From Mycolicibacterium insubricum (GTDB lineage: Bacteria > Actinomycetota > Actinomycetes > Mycobacteriales > Mycobacteriaceae): 64,000 bases of DNA. Position numbers and translations under genes: made by a program. The stretch lies in assembly GCF_010731615.1 (NCBI RefSeq), contig NZ_AP022618.1, forward strand, positions 2,170,001 to 2,234,000, written 5' to 3'. Within the stretch, counting starts at the first letter, position 1. Every line of letters begins with the position of its first letter. Below are positions 9,316 through 18,004 of the stretch, in pieces. The notes beneath the pieces were generated by a model that saw nothing but the letters and a program-made list of their open reading frames with translations, did no database searches and was not told the DNA's origin.

Positions 9316-9930
9316 ATGCCGCAAGGCCGTCCGGTCAGCGTTCCCGACGACGGGCTGAGCACCAAGGCCCGGCGCAATCAGCCGGTGCTGGCCGTGCACA
9401 CCGGCACCGGGAAGGGCAAATCCACCGCGGCGTTCGGCATGGCGTTGCGCGCCTGGAACGCCGGGCTGAGCGTGGCGGTGTTCCAGTTCGTCAAGAGTGC
9501 CAAGTGGCGGGTCGGCGAGGAGTCGGCGTTCGCCGCGCTCGGCCGGTTGCACGAGGAACAGGGCATCGGTGCCCCGGTGGAATGGCACAAGATGGGCTCC
9601 GGCTGGTCCTGGTCGCGCAAACAGGGCGATGACACCGACCACGCCGCCGCGGCCGCCGACGGCTGGGCGGAGATCACCCGGCGGCTGGCCAATGCCCGGC
9701 ACGATTTCTACGTGCTCGACGAGTTCACCTATCCGCTCAAGTGGGGCTGGATCGACACCGCGGCCGTCGTTGAAACGCTGGCGGCCCGGCCGGGCAGCCA
9801 GCACGTCGTCATCACCGGCCGGGACGCGCCGGCGGAACTCATCGACGCCGCCGATCTGGTCACCGAGATGGTGAAGGTCAAACACCCGATGGACGCGGGC
9901 CGCAAGGGGCAGAAAGGGATCGAGTGGTAG
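9316..9930 (+). CDS. cobO: Cob(I)alamin (corrinoid) adenosyltransferase, CobO/BtuR type
   Basis: Transfers the adenosyl group of ATP to cob(I)yrinic acid a,c-diamide. The 204-residue protein has the P-loop HTGTGKGKST (about residues 32-41) and the family segments WNAGLSVAVFQFVKS and YVLDEFTYPLKWGW. Length fits the BtuR/CobO family. A clear ribosome binding site AGGAG lies 7 bases before ATG 9316. It sits 17 bases after the chelatase and before cobB, so it belongs to the cobalamin run. Its stop is followed by a 62-bp tandem repeat. Confidence 0.95.
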   Translation: MPQGRPVSVPDDGLSTKARRNQPVLAVHTGTGKGKSTAAFGMALRAWNAGLSVAVFQFVKSAKWRVGEESAFAALGRLHEEQGIGAPVEWHKMGSGWSWSRKQGDDTDHAAAAADGWAEITRRLANARHDFYVLDEFTYPLKWGWIDTAAVVETLAARPGSQHVVITGRDAPAELIDAADLVTEMVKVKHPMDAGRKGQKGIEW

Positions 9931-9940
9931 GAGGGGCAAG

Positions 9941-10118
9941 GCCCGTCACTCGGGTGAGGGCGTCCGTGGTCGGGGGAGGCACACAGTGGTGACGGAGGCG
10001 ACGCCCGTCACTCGGGTGAGGGCGTCGGTGGTCGGGGGAGGCACACAGTGGTGACGGAGGCGACGCCCGTCACTCGGGTGAGGGCGTCGGTGGTCGGGGG
10101 AGGCACACAGTGGTGACG
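9941..10118 (+). repeat. 62-bp tandem repeat (2.9 units) carrying the cobB translation start
   Basis: Units begin at 9941, 10003 and 10065, exactly 62 bases apart. Units 2 and 3 are identical over their shared length and unit 1 differs at one base (CGTCCGTGG versus CGTCGGTGG). Each unit carries a strong ribosome binding site GGGGGAGG and, 6 bases later, GTGGTG. In the third unit this GTGGTG is the cobB start. In units 1 and 2 the same start opens a 22-codon reading frame (9986-10054 and 10048-10116) whose TGA overlaps the next unit's second GTG by four bases (GTGA). The repeat therefore copies the whole translation initiation region. Confidence 0.95.
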
Positions 10119-11465
10119 CCGGGGGTGGTGATCGCCGCGCCGGCATCCGGCACCGGCAAGACCACCGTCGCGACCGGGCTGATGGGCGCCCTGCGCCGGG
10201 CCGGGCGCAGCGTCGCCGGCTTCAAGGCCGGACCGGACTTCATCGACCCCGGATACCACGCGCTGGCCACCGGCCGGCCCGGACGCAACCTCGACCCCGT
10301 CCTCGTCGGCGACAACCTGGTCGCACCGCTGTACGCGCACGGCGCCGACGGCGCGGACATCGCCGTCGTCGAAGGCGTGATGGGCCTGTTCGACGGCCGG
10401 ATCGGTGCGTCCGTCGGGGTTCCCGCCGGATCGACCGCCCACGTCGCCGGCCTGCTCGGCACCCCGATCCTGCTGGTGGTCGACGCCCGCGGACAGAGCC
10501 AGAGCCTGGCCGCGCTGCTGCACGGCTTCGCCACCTTCGACGCCGGCACCCGACTGGCCGGGGTCATCCTCAACCGGGTCGGCTCGCCGCGGCACGAGCA
10601 GGTGCTGCGCGACGCCTGCGAGACGGTCGGCCTGCCGGTGCTCGGTGCACTGCCCCGGGCCACCGAGCTGGAGGTCCCGTCGCGCCACCTCGGCCTGGTC
10701 ACCGCCGCCGAACACGGCGCCGCCGCTCGGGCGGCCGTCGACGCGATGACCGCGTTCGTCGGCGCCCACGTCGATCTGGGCGCCGTCGTCGCCCTGGCCG
10801 CGGCGAAAACCGGCGCCACCTCGTGGAGCGCGGCCGAGGCCGTCGGGCAACCGGTGACCGGGGACCCGGTGGTGGCTGTGGCCGCCGGCCCGGCATTCAC
10901 CTTCGGCTACGCCGAGCACACCGAACTGCTGACGGCCGCCGGCGCGCGCGTCGTCACCTTCGACCCGCTGCGCGACGAGCTGCCCGACGGGACCGCCGCG
11001 GTGCTACTCGGCGGCGGCTTCCCCGAGCAGTACCTGCCCGAACTGTCGGCCAACACGGCGCTGCGCCAACAGATCCGGACGCACTGCGGTCCGGTGCACG
11101 CCGAATGCGGGGGACTGACCTACCTGATGGACGATCTGGACGGGCACCCGATGTGCGCGGTGCTGGCCGGCTCGGCCCGGTTCACCCCCAAGCTCAGCCT
11201 CGGCTACCGCGACGCGGTCACCGTCACCGACTCCGTTGTCTTCCCGGCGGGCATCCGGGTCACCGGCCACGAGTTCCACCGCACGACGATCGACTACACG
11301 GCCGAATACAGCCCGGCGTGGAAGTTCCGGGACGCCACCGGTGCGACGGTCGCCGACGGCGCCGCACACCGGGCGGTGTTCGGCGGCTACCTGCACACCC
11401 ACCCCGCCGCCAGCCCGGCCGCGGTCCGCCGGTTCGTCGAGCACGCCGTTAAGCTCACCGGGTGA
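10110..11465 (+). CDS. cobB: Cobyrinic acid a,c-diamide synthase
   Basis: Glutamine-dependent amidation of cobyrinic (hydrogenobyrinic) acid at the a and c side chains. The 451-residue protein has the P-loop APASGTGKTTVATGL at residues ~9-23, then VVEGVMGLFDGR. The C-terminal class I amidotransferase domain has nucleophile Cys333 in HAECGGLTYL and GHEFHRT further on. GTG 10110 or GTG 10113 is the start; SD GGGGGAGG is 6 bases upstream of the first. The start region is the last copy of a tandem repeat. The stop overlaps the cysG GTG by four bases. Confidence 0.95.
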   Translation: MVTPGVVIAAPASGTGKTTVATGLMGALRRAGRSVAGFKAGPDFIDPGYHALATGRPGRNLDPVLVGDNLVAPLYAHGADGADIAVVEGVMGLFDGRIGASVGVPAGSTAHVAGLLGTPILLVVDARGQSQSLAALLHGFATFDAGTRLAGVILNRVGSPRHEQVLRDACETVGLPVLGALPRATELEVPSRHLGLVTAAEHGAAARAAVDAMTAFVGAHVDLGAVVALAAAKTGATSWSAAEAVGQPVTGDPVVAVAAGPAFTFGYAEHTELLTAAGARVVTFDPLRDELPDGTAAVLLGGGFPEQYLPELSANTALRQQIRTHCGPVHAECGGLTYLMDDLDGHPMCAVLAGSARFTPKLSLGYRDAVTVTDSVVFPAGIRVTGHEFHRTTIDYTAEYSPAWKFRDATGATVADGAAHRAVFGGYLHTHPAASPAAVRRFVEHAVKLTG

Positions 11466-12682
11466 GCGAGAACGCCTACCTCGTCGGGCTGCGACTGAGC
11501 GGCAAGAAGGTGGTGGTGGTCGGTGGCGGATCGGTCGCCCAACGGCGGCTGGGCCTGCTGGTCTCCGCCGGAGCCGACGTGCACGTCGTCGCCCGCACCG
11601 TCACCCCCGCCGTGGAAGCCACCGCCGGGGTCACGGTCACCCTGCGCGACTATCGCGACGGAGACCTCGACGGCGCCTGGTACGCGCTGGCCGCCACCGA
11701 CGATCCCGACGTCAACGCCGCCGTCGTCGCCGAGGCGGACCGGCGCCGCATCTTCTGCGTCCGGGCCGACGCCGCCGTCGACGGCAGCGCGGTCACCCCG
11801 GCGACCTTCGGTCACGACGGATTGTCCATCGGGGTGCTGGCCGGCGGCGAACACCGGCGCTCGGCCGCCATCCGCACCGCCATCCGGGAGGCCCTCGCCT
11901 CGGGCCTGGTGCAGGCCGGTGTTGACGAGGAGACCGCCGAGTTGCGCGGCACGGTCGCGTTGGTCGGCGGCGGTCCGGGCGATCCGGAGCTGATCACCGT
12001 GCGCGGCCGGCGACTCCTGGCCCGCGCAGACGTGGTGGTCGCCGACCGGTTGGCCCCGCCCGAGTTGCTCTCGGAACTGCCCGCCCACGTCGAGGTCATC
12101 GACGCCGCCAAGATCCCCTACGGCCGGGCGATGGCGCAGGAGGCCATCAACGACGTGCTGATCGAACGGGCCCGGGCCGGGGCGTTCGTGGTGCGGCTCA
12201 AGGGTGGGGACCCGTTCGTCTTCGCCCGCGGCTACGAGGAGGTCATCGCCTGCGCCGAGGCCGGCATCCCGGTGACCGTAGTGCCCGGAGTGACCAGCGC
12301 GATCGCGGTTCCGGCGCTGGCCGGTGTGCCCGTCACTCACCGTGGCGTCAATCACGAATTCGTCGTCGTCAGCGGCCACCTGGCTCCGGACGCACCCGAA
12401 TCGTTAGTGAATTGGGACGCACTTGCGGCAATGACCGGAACCATCGTGCTGTTGATGGCCGTCGAACGTATCGAACTGTTCGCCGCGGCGCTGCAAAAGG
12501 GTGGTCGACCAGCGGATACGCCGGTGCTGGTGGTTCAGCAGGGCAGCACCGCGGGCCAGCGGACGGTGCGCGCCACGTTGGCCGATGTTGCGACCGTGAT
12601 TCGCAGCGAAGGAGTACGTCCACCTGCGATTATCGTGATCGGACCGGTGGTGGAGGTCGCCGACGCGGTGGGTGGCCGGTGA
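11462..12682 (+). CDS. cysG: Siroheme synthase / uroporphyrinogen-III C-methyltransferase fusion
   Basis: A 406-residue bifunctional protein. The N-terminal ~150 residues are the NAD-dependent precorrin-2 dehydrogenase/ferrochelatase-type domain with nucleotide motif VVVVGGGSVAQRR. The C-terminal part is an S-adenosylmethionine methyltransferase (SUMT) with VGGGPGDPELITVRG near 160-175 and LKGGDPFVFARG near 240. Together they make precorrin-2 and siroheme, linking to both B12 and sulfite/nitrite reductase cofactors. It overlaps cobB by four bases (GTGA), so the two are translationally coupled. Length equals the mycobacterial protein. Confidence 0.94.
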   Translation: MSENAYLVGLRLSGKKVVVVGGGSVAQRRLGLLVSAGADVHVVARTVTPAVEATAGVTVTLRDYRDGDLDGAWYALAATDDPDVNAAVVAEADRRRIFCVRADAAVDGSAVTPATFGHDGLSIGVLAGGEHRRSAAIRTAIREALASGLVQAGVDEETAELRGTVALVGGGPGDPELITVRGRRLLARADVVVADRLAPPELLSELPAHVEVIDAAKIPYGRAMAQEAINDVLIERARAGAFVVRLKGGDPFVFARGYEEVIACAEAGIPVTVVPGVTSAIAVPALAGVPVTHRGVNHEFVVVSGHLAPDAPESLVNWDALAAMTGTIVLLMAVERIELFAAALQKGGRPADTPVLVVQQGSTAGQRTVRATLADVATVIRSEGVRPPAIIVIGPVVEVADAVGGR

Positions 12683-12699
12683 TGACCAACACCACAGTC

Positions 12700-12742
12700 A
12701 CGGGCTTAAACTTCTCTTAATATTACTGTAGGGTAAGCCGCT
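12700..12742 (+). promoter_or_regulatory. AT-rich promoter/operator region of efpA
   Basis: A distinctly AT-rich stretch in otherwise GC-rich DNA. It contains GGCTTA (12703-12708) and its complement TAAGCC (12734-12739) as arms around TAATATTAC. TAGGGT at 12729-12734 could be a -10 box and GTAGGG may also serve as ribosome binding site. The inverted repeat suggests a regulated promoter for the efflux pump. Confidence 0.45.
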
Positions 12743-14323
12743 ATGACGGCTCTCAACGAAGCAGAGCAGGCGATGACAGCTACCGATCCCGAACCCCGGG
12801 ACCGCGCTGGGCGCCCGCGCCTGGATCGGACCGATGAGCTCGCCGGCCGGATCGCCGAATGGCTGCCCTCCTGGCGTTTCATCTCCGCAGTCGTGGCCAT
12901 CGGCGGCATGCAGCTGCTGGCCACCATGGACTCCACCATCGCGATCGTGGCGCTGCCCAGGATCCAGGCCGACCTCGGCCTGTCCGACGCCGGTCGCAGC
13001 TGGGTGATCACCGCCTACGTGCTGACCTTCGGCGGCCTGATGCTGCTGGGCGGACGGCTCGGCGACACCATCGGCCGCAAGCGCACCTTCATCGTCGGCG
13101 TCGCACTGTTCACCATCGCCTCGGTTCTGTGCGCCTCGGCCTGGAACGAAACCACTCTGGTCATCGCGCGACTCCTGCAGGGCGTCGGCGCGGCGATCGC
13201 CAGCCCGACGGGCCTGGCACTGGTGGCCACCACCTTCCCCAAGGGTCCCGCACGAAATGCGGCGACCGCCGTGTTCGCCGCCATGACCGGCATCGGCTCG
13301 GTGATGGGCCTGGTGGTCGGTGGCGCGCTGGTGCAGTTCGACTGGCGGCTGGCCTTCTGGGTCAACGTGCCGATCGGCCTGGCGATGATCTACCTGGCAC
13401 GCAACTCGCTGACCGAGACCCAGCGTGAGCCGATGAAGCTCGATGCCGCCGGCGCGCTACTGGCGACGCTGGCCTGCTCGGCAGCGGTGTTCGGTTTCTC
13501 CAGCGGCCCCGAGTACGGCTGGGACAGCCCCGTGGCCATGATCTCCGGGGCCGCGGCTGTGGTGTTCTTCGGCTGCTTCGTGCTGGTGGAGCGCTCGGCG
13601 GAAAACCCCGTCGTGCCGTTCAAGCTGTTCGCCGACCGCAACCGGCTGGCCACCTTCGCCGCGATCTTCCTGGCCGGCGGCGTGATGTTCACCCTCACGG
13701 TGCTGATCGGCATCTACGTGCAGGACATCCTGAAGTACAGCCCGCTGGAGGCGGGCGTCAAGTTCATCCCGTTCGTCATTGCCCTGGGGGTCGGGCTGGG
13801 CTTGTCCAGCCAGCTGGTGTCCTACTTCTCGCCGCGGGTGCTGGTGATCGGCGGCGGCATCCTGGTACTGGGCGCCATGATCTACGGCTCCACCCTGCAC
13901 GAGGGCATTTCCTACTTCCCGAGCCTGGTGCTGCCGATCACCGTCGGTGGCTTCGGCATCGGCATGATCGTGGTGCCGCTGACCGTGTCGGCGATCGCCG
14001 GGGTCAGCTTCTCCGAGATCGGCCCGGTGTCGGCGATCGCGCTGATGCTGCAGAACCTCGGCGGTCCGGTGGTGCTGGCCATCATCCAGGCCGTCATCAC
14101 CTCCCGGATGCTGTACCTGAACCCCACCACCCGCGACGTCAAGGTCGCCGACATGAACGACGACCAGTTGTCCGCCCTGGACCAGGGCTACGCCTACGGT
14201 CTGCTGTGGGTCGCGGCCGTCGCCGTGTTGGTGGGCGCCGCCGCGCTGTTCATCGGCTACACCGCCAAGGAAGTCGCGCACGCCCAGGAAGTCAAGGAAG
14301 CGATCGACGCCGGCGAGCTGTGA
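12743..14323 (+). CDS. efpA: EfpA-type major facilitator efflux pump, 14 helices
   Basis: Proton-driven inner-membrane drug transporter of the QacA/DHA2 class. The 526-residue protein is close to mycobacterial EfpA (~530). After a hydrophilic ~45-residue head come the signature segments: motif D1-like GGMQLLATMDSTIAIVALP, motif A GGRLGDTIGRKRTF, and motif C-like SVMGLVVGGAL. The C-terminus HAQEVKEAIDAGEL matches relatives. The start MTALNEAEQ is conserved. EfpA is known in mycobacteria as an essential or stress-induced pump that responds to isoniazid. The gene follows cysG by 60 bases with its own AT-rich promoter. Confidence 0.93.
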   Translation: MTALNEAEQAMTATDPEPRDRAGRPRLDRTDELAGRIAEWLPSWRFISAVVAIGGMQLLATMDSTIAIVALPRIQADLGLSDAGRSWVITAYVLTFGGLMLLGGRLGDTIGRKRTFIVGVALFTIASVLCASAWNETTLVIARLLQGVGAAIASPTGLALVATTFPKGPARNAATAVFAAMTGIGSVMGLVVGGALVQFDWRLAFWVNVPIGLAMIYLARNSLTETQREPMKLDAAGALLATLACSAAVFGFSSGPEYGWDSPVAMISGAAAVVFFGCFVLVERSAENPVVPFKLFADRNRLATFAAIFLAGGVMFTLTVLIGIYVQDILKYSPLEAGVKFIPFVIALGVGLGLSSQLVSYFSPRVLVIGGGILVLGAMIYGSTLHEGISYFPSLVLPITVGGFGIGMIVVPLTVSAIAGVSFSEIGPVSAIALMLQNLGGPVVLAIIQAVITSRMLYLNPTTRDVKVADMNDDQLSALDQGYAYGLLWVAAVAVLVGAAALFIGYTAKEVAHAQEVKEAIDAGEL

Positions 14324-14368
14324 CGCCGCCGTCCCGAATCGTGGGCACAGGCGTGCCAAGATGACCCG

Positions 14369-15208
14369 GTGAGTTTTCCGGGATATCCGCAGCAGCACTT
14401 CGGGCAGATGCCGTACCGGGGCGCCCCGGTGCCGCATCCGCAGGCAACCTTCCCGGGTTACCCGGTGACACCGCCGCGCTCGGGTGGGGGTGAGGCTCTG
14501 GTCTCGGTATTGCTGTTGCTCCCGATGCTGGTGCTCATCTTCCTGGGTGACGTGTTGCCCTTACTGGTGCCGGATCTGGACGTGCCGGGTAGATCCGGGT
14601 GGTGGTCCGCGGGCTGGGGGATCGCCCTCGGTGTGTACTTCATCCTTCTGGTACTGGTGCGCGGCCGCAGCGTGGGCCGCCGGGTGGGGGCGGTGTTTCT
14701 TGCCTTGCCGGCCGCGGTGTTCTTCAGCGGTCCGTCAGTGTGGCACGAGGTGACCGGCCACTACGGGTGGCCGCTGTCGAACAGCTTCACCGTCGGCCGG
14801 CTGATCGCGGTGTTCGTTCTGGTGGTGCTCGCCTGGGGCGTTGCCCGGCGCCGCTCCGCGCTGTGGCTGGTCGGACTCGTACTGACGTTTATCGTTGTGG
14901 CGCTGTGGCTGTGGGCCAGGGACAGCGTGGTGAACTCGTGGTCCCCAGACACCGACATGGTGCTGCTGCTGATCGTGTCCTACTACGGGGCGATGATCGC
15001 CGGCGTGCTCTGCTGCTGGGCCTTCGACGCGATGGGCTCCGGCGGGCGTGGTCGATACCCGGTCGCGATGACCCCCGGCATGGCGCCGGGCCAGCACCCG
15101 GGCATGGCGCAGCAGATGTATCCGCAACCGGGATCCGGCGGCTTCGGCTATCCGCCGTCGGGCCCGGCGCCCGGGCGGGGCAGCGGATACAACCCGATGG
15201 CCCGGTAG
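14369..15208 (+). CDS. Proline-rich multi-pass membrane protein
   Basis: A 279-residue protein with a Pro/Gly/Tyr/Gln-rich N-terminus (~40 residues) and a similar C-terminal tail of ~55 residues (repeated PGM, QPGS-type pieces). These flank about six hydrophobic segments between residues 45 and 210. Such low-complexity tails on small membrane proteins are common in actinobacteria. No transporter or enzyme motif is visible. GTG 14369 starts it, with no good ribosome binding site. It lies between efpA and proS, which are often direct neighbours in mycobacteria, so this gene may be a lineage-specific insertion. Confidence 0.75.
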   Translation: MSFPGYPQQHFGQMPYRGAPVPHPQATFPGYPVTPPRSGGGEALVSVLLLLPMLVLIFLGDVLPLLVPDLDVPGRSGWWSAGWGIALGVYFILLVLVRGRSVGRRVGAVFLALPAAVFFSGPSVWHEVTGHYGWPLSNSFTVGRLIAVFVLVVLAWGVARRRSALWLVGLVLTFIVVALWLWARDSVVNSWSPDTDMVLLLIVSYYGAMIAGVLCCWAFDAMGSGGRGRYPVAMTPGMAPGQHPGMAQQMYPQPGSGGFGYPPSGPAPGRGSGYNPMAR

Positions 15209-15265
15209 CCACGGCGGGGTAATCCGTTTCGGGACGACGCGCGGTGCCCGGTAGGCTGGCCCGTT

Positions 15266-17029
15266 GTGATCACCCGCATGTCGGAACTGTTCCTGCGCAC
15301 CCTTCGTGATGATCCGGCCGACGCCGAGGTCCCCAGCCACAAGCTGTTGATCCGGGCCGGCTACGTCCGCCCGATCGGCCCGGGCCTGTACAGCTGGCTG
15401 CCGCTGGGGCTGAAGGTGCTGCGCAAGATCGAAGGCATCGTCCGCGCGGAGATGAATGCCATCGGTGCCCAGGAGATCCTGTTCCCGGCGCTGCTGCCGC
15501 GGGCACCCTACGAGCAGACCGGACGCTGGACCGAATACGGTGACGGGCTGTTCCGCCTGCAGGACCGGCGCAAGAACGACTACCTGCTCGGTCCCACCCA
15601 CGAGGAGCTGTTCACCCTCACGGTCAAGGGCGAATACAGCTCCTACAAGGACTTCCCGGTGGTGCTGTACCAGATCCAGGCCAAATACCGCGACGAGGCG
15701 CGGCCCCGCGCCGGCATCCTGCGCGGCCGGGAATTCATCATGAAGGACTCATACTCCTTCGACGTCGACGACGCCGGGCTGCAGCGCGCCTACGACGCGC
15801 ACCGGGAGGCCTACCAGAAGATCTTCGACCGGCTGGGCCTGCGCTACGTGATCGTCTCCGCGGTGTCCGGCGCCATGGGCGGCAGCGCATCCGAGGAATT
15901 CCTGGCCGAGAGCGAGGTCGGCGAGGACACCTTCGTGCGCTGCCTGGAATCGGGCTACGCCGCCAACGTCGAGGCGGTGACGACACCGGCGCCGGCGGGT
16001 CTGTCCGACGACGAGATCGCTGCGCTGCCGGCGGCCGTCGAACACGACACCCCGGACACCGAAACCATTGCCACGCTGGTCGACTGGGCCAACTCTGCGG
16101 GGCTGGAGCAGTTCGCCGGCCGCGAGGTCACCGCCGCCGACACCCTGAAGAACGTCCTGCTGAAGGTGCGCGTGCCCGGCGGTGACTGGGAGCTGCTGGC
16201 CATCGGCGTGCCCGGGGACCGCGAGGTCGACGACAAGCGCCTCGGCGCCGCACTGGAGCCCGCCGAATACTCGCTGCTGGAGGCCGCCGACTTCGCGAAG
16301 TATCCCTTCCTGGTGAAGGGCTACATCGGACCGAAGGCGCTGCGCGACAACGGCGTCCGCTATCTGCTGGACCCGCGGGTGGTCCCCGGGACGGCGTGGA
16401 TCACCGGTGCCGACGCGCCGAATCGGCACGTCGTGGGGCTGGTCGCCGGACGTGACTTCACCGGCGACGGCACCATCGAGGCCGCCGATGTGCGCGACGG
16501 TGACCCGTCGCCGGACGGTGCCGGCGCACTGGTCAGCGCACGCGGCATCGAGATCGGCCACGTCTTCCAGCTGGGACGCAAGTACACCGATGCGTTCTCC
16601 GCCGACGTGCTCGGCGAGGACGGCAAGCCGGTGCGGCTGACCATGGGCTCCTACGGAATCGGGGTGTCCCGGCTGGTGGCGGTGATCGCCGAACAGCAGC
16701 ACGACGAGCTCGGCCTGCGCTGGCCGGCCAGCGTGTCGCCGTTCGACGTGCACCTGGTGATCGCCAACAAGGACGAGCAGGCGCGCGCGGGTGCGACCGA
16801 GCTGGCCGCTGAACTGGACCGCCGCGGCCTGGAGATTCTGCTCGACGACCGGACTGCCTCGCCGGGGGTGAAGTTCAAGGACGCCGAGTTGCTCGGTGTG
16901 CCGTGGATCGTCGTGGTCGGCCGCGGTTGGGCCAACGGCGTGGTGGAACTGCGCAGCCGGTTTACCGGGGAGACCCGGGAAATCCCGGTCGCCACCGCTG
17001 CGCAGCAGATCGTCGCCGCGATCGGGTAA
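15266..17029 (+). CDS. proS: Prolyl-tRNA synthetase
   Basis: Charges tRNA-Pro. The 587-residue protein is a bacterial-type class II synthetase: motif 1 region at about 45-75, motif 2 with [17 protein letters not shown] (about 140-155), an inserted editing domain at about 220-400, and motif 3 [10 protein letters not shown] near 465. A C-terminal anticodon-binding domain follows. It is close to the 582-residue M. tuberculosis protein, including the N-terminus [26 protein letters not shown] at 15252-15257 lies 8 bases before GTG 15266, so the mRNA may be leaderless. Confidence 0.97.
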   Translation: MITRMSELFLRTLRDDPADAEVPSHKLLIRAGYVRPIGPGLYSWLPLGLKVLRKIEGIVRAEMNAIGAQEILFPALLPRAPYEQTGRWTEYGDGLFRLQDRRKNDYLLGPTHEELFTLTVKGEYSSYKDFPVVLYQIQAKYRDEARPRAGILRGREFIMKDSYSFDVDDAGLQRAYDAHREAYQKIFDRLGLRYVIVSAVSGAMGGSASEEFLAESEVGEDTFVRCLESGYAANVEAVTTPAPAGLSDDEIAALPAAVEHDTPDTETIATLVDWANSAGLEQFAGREVTAADTLKNVLLKVRVPGGDWELLAIGVPGDREVDDKRLGAALEPAEYSLLEAADFAKYPFLVKGYIGPKALRDNGVRYLLDPRVVPGTAWITGADAPNRHVVGLVAGRDFTGDGTIEAADVRDGDPSPDGAGALVSARGIEIGHVFQLGRKYTDAFSADVLGEDGKPVRLTMGSYGIGVSRLVAVIAEQQHDELGLRWPASVSPFDVHLVIANKDEQARAGATELAAELDRRGLEILLDDRTASPGVKFKDAELLGVPWIVVVGRGWANGVVELRSRFTGETREIPVATAAQQIVAAIG

Positions 17030-17053
17030 TCCTCGCGGGACGGGTTCCGCTGT

Positions 17054-17059
17054 TAGTCT
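17054..17059 (+). promoter_or_regulatory. Candidate -10 box for the secreted protein gene
   Basis: TAGTCT fits TANNNT. It would place transcription near 17066 and leave a ~55-base leader before ATG 17122, which has a good ribosome binding site. Confidence 0.35.
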
Positions 17060-17121
17060 CGGGGTATGGACTCCGGGAGGGTGGATTCCGGGCACCGGGG
17101 CTGATCGGCAAGGGGATGGCG

Positions 17122-17526
17122 ATGAGGCGTTTCGGCATGGTGGCGGCGGTGGCCGCGATCGGATTCTTCACGGCGGCAACGGCATCGGCGGCGCCCGACG
17201 TCACCGGCCAGTACAACGTGGAGAACTCGTCGGAGACGTGGACCGTGACCAGCTGCGGTGTCGGCTGCGTCGACATCAACTCCAGCGGCGGCCACAACCG
17301 GCATCTGCATCTCAACGACGGCCGCTGGGTCTCGGTACCGTTCGTCGGCTCGGTGCACTGCCCGGTGGACAACAGCGAGGCCGCCGCCGAGATGACGACG
17401 ACGGTCAACGAGAGCTTCACCGAGTACAACGACCACACCATCCGGGTGATCGGCACCTGCGAGAACGGTTATTCATTCATCGGTCAGGCGCCGGACGTCT
17501 CGGGAGGACTCGTTAAACAGTCCTGA
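17122..17526 (+). CDS. Small secreted protein with signal peptide
   Basis: A 134-residue protein. The first ~21 residues form a signal peptide: a basic MRRF start, a hydrophobic core and an Ala-x-Ala type cleavage site (TASA-APD). The mature part has four cysteines (two near the start, two later), which suggests disulfides outside the cell, and no known catalytic motif. Similar small exported proteins are widespread in mycobacteria. AGGGG at 17111-17115 is 6 bases before ATG 17122 but touches the alternative ATG 17116, so I choose 17122. The stop codon lies inside a terminator-like hairpin. Confidence 0.8.
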   Translation: MRRFGMVAAVAAIGFFTAATASAAPDVTGQYNVENSSETWTVTSCGVGCVDINSSGGHNRHLHLNDGRWVSVPFVGSVHCPVDNSEAAAEMTTTVNESFTEYNDHTIRVIGTCENGYSFIGQAPDVSGGLVKQS

Positions 17527-17544
17527 TCTTCGGCGAGGATCAGG
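17522..17544. terminator. Bidirectional hairpin spanning two convergent stop codons
   Basis: CCTGATCTT and AGGATCAGG pair over nine positions (one G-U) around the loop CGGCG. The TGA of the secreted protein (17524-17526) is in the left arm, and the TGA of the VOC gene (complement of 17540-17542) is in the right arm. A single element can thus end both transcripts. Confidence 0.6.
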
Positions 17545-18004
17545 CCGACATCATGGCCAGAAAGCCGGGCCAGTCCGGGAACAGCGCGCGGTCGACGAGT
17601 TCGACGCGCACACCGGCCGGATCGAGATAGTAGGCGAAGGCCGAGAGTGTTTCGCCGGTGGGCCGGGCTTCCTGCCGGTACCCGGCGGCTTCCAGCCGGG
17701 CCGCGGTTGCGGGTAGGTTGTCGACCCAGTAGCCCAGATGGTGGGTGGCGTTGCCCGGCGGCGCGGTCCAGATGGTGCCCGCCACCTCCTGGACCAGTTC
17801 CAGGTGCGGAGCCTGGCGGGAGTAGACGAATTTGAACGGCACGTCGTAGTCGCCGTCGACCGTGGTGACCGACAGCGTCGCCTCCACCGGCCGGGTCCAC
17901 CGGTAGCCGGCCGCCTCGGTGAGTCGTGTTGCGGCCGAGTCGATATCGGCGACGACGATGCCGACGTGGTAGAGGTCCGTGGCGAGCAGTGGTGGCGCGG
18001 TCAT
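17540..18004 (-). CDS. VOC (glyoxalase/epimerase) superfamily protein
   Basis: A 154-residue protein with two beta-alpha-beta-beta-beta modules. Likely metal ligands are visible at the expected places: His13 (DLYHVGIVV), Glu in HLELVQ, His in THHLGYWV and Glu in GVRVELVD. This pattern fits glyoxalase I, methylmalonyl-CoA epimerase or similar enzymes. The context of CoA-transferase and CitE-like lyase across the divergent promoter makes an epimerase or lyase acting on a CoA ester or its acid plausible, but that is inference. Its ATG overlaps the GntR stop by four bases (ATGA), so the two are coupled. Confidence 0.82.
   Translation of the reverse strand: MTAPPLLATDLYHVGIVVADIDSAATRLTEAAGYRWTRPVEATLSVTTVDGDYDVPFKFVYSRQAPHLELVQEVAGTIWTAPPGNATHHLGYWVDNLPATAARLEAAGYRQEARPTGETLSAFAYYLDPAGVRVELVDRALFPDWPGFLAMMSA

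Noticed and set aside
9941..10118. CRISPR-like direct repeats
   Set aside because: Units are contiguous with no spacers, the number is under three, no cas gene is near, and the unit contains the cobB start.
9946..10146. Minus-strand frame with repeated peptide over the 62-bp repeats
   Set aside because: The repeated peptide only reflects the tandem DNA repeat; there is no start signal and it is antisense to the cobB leader.
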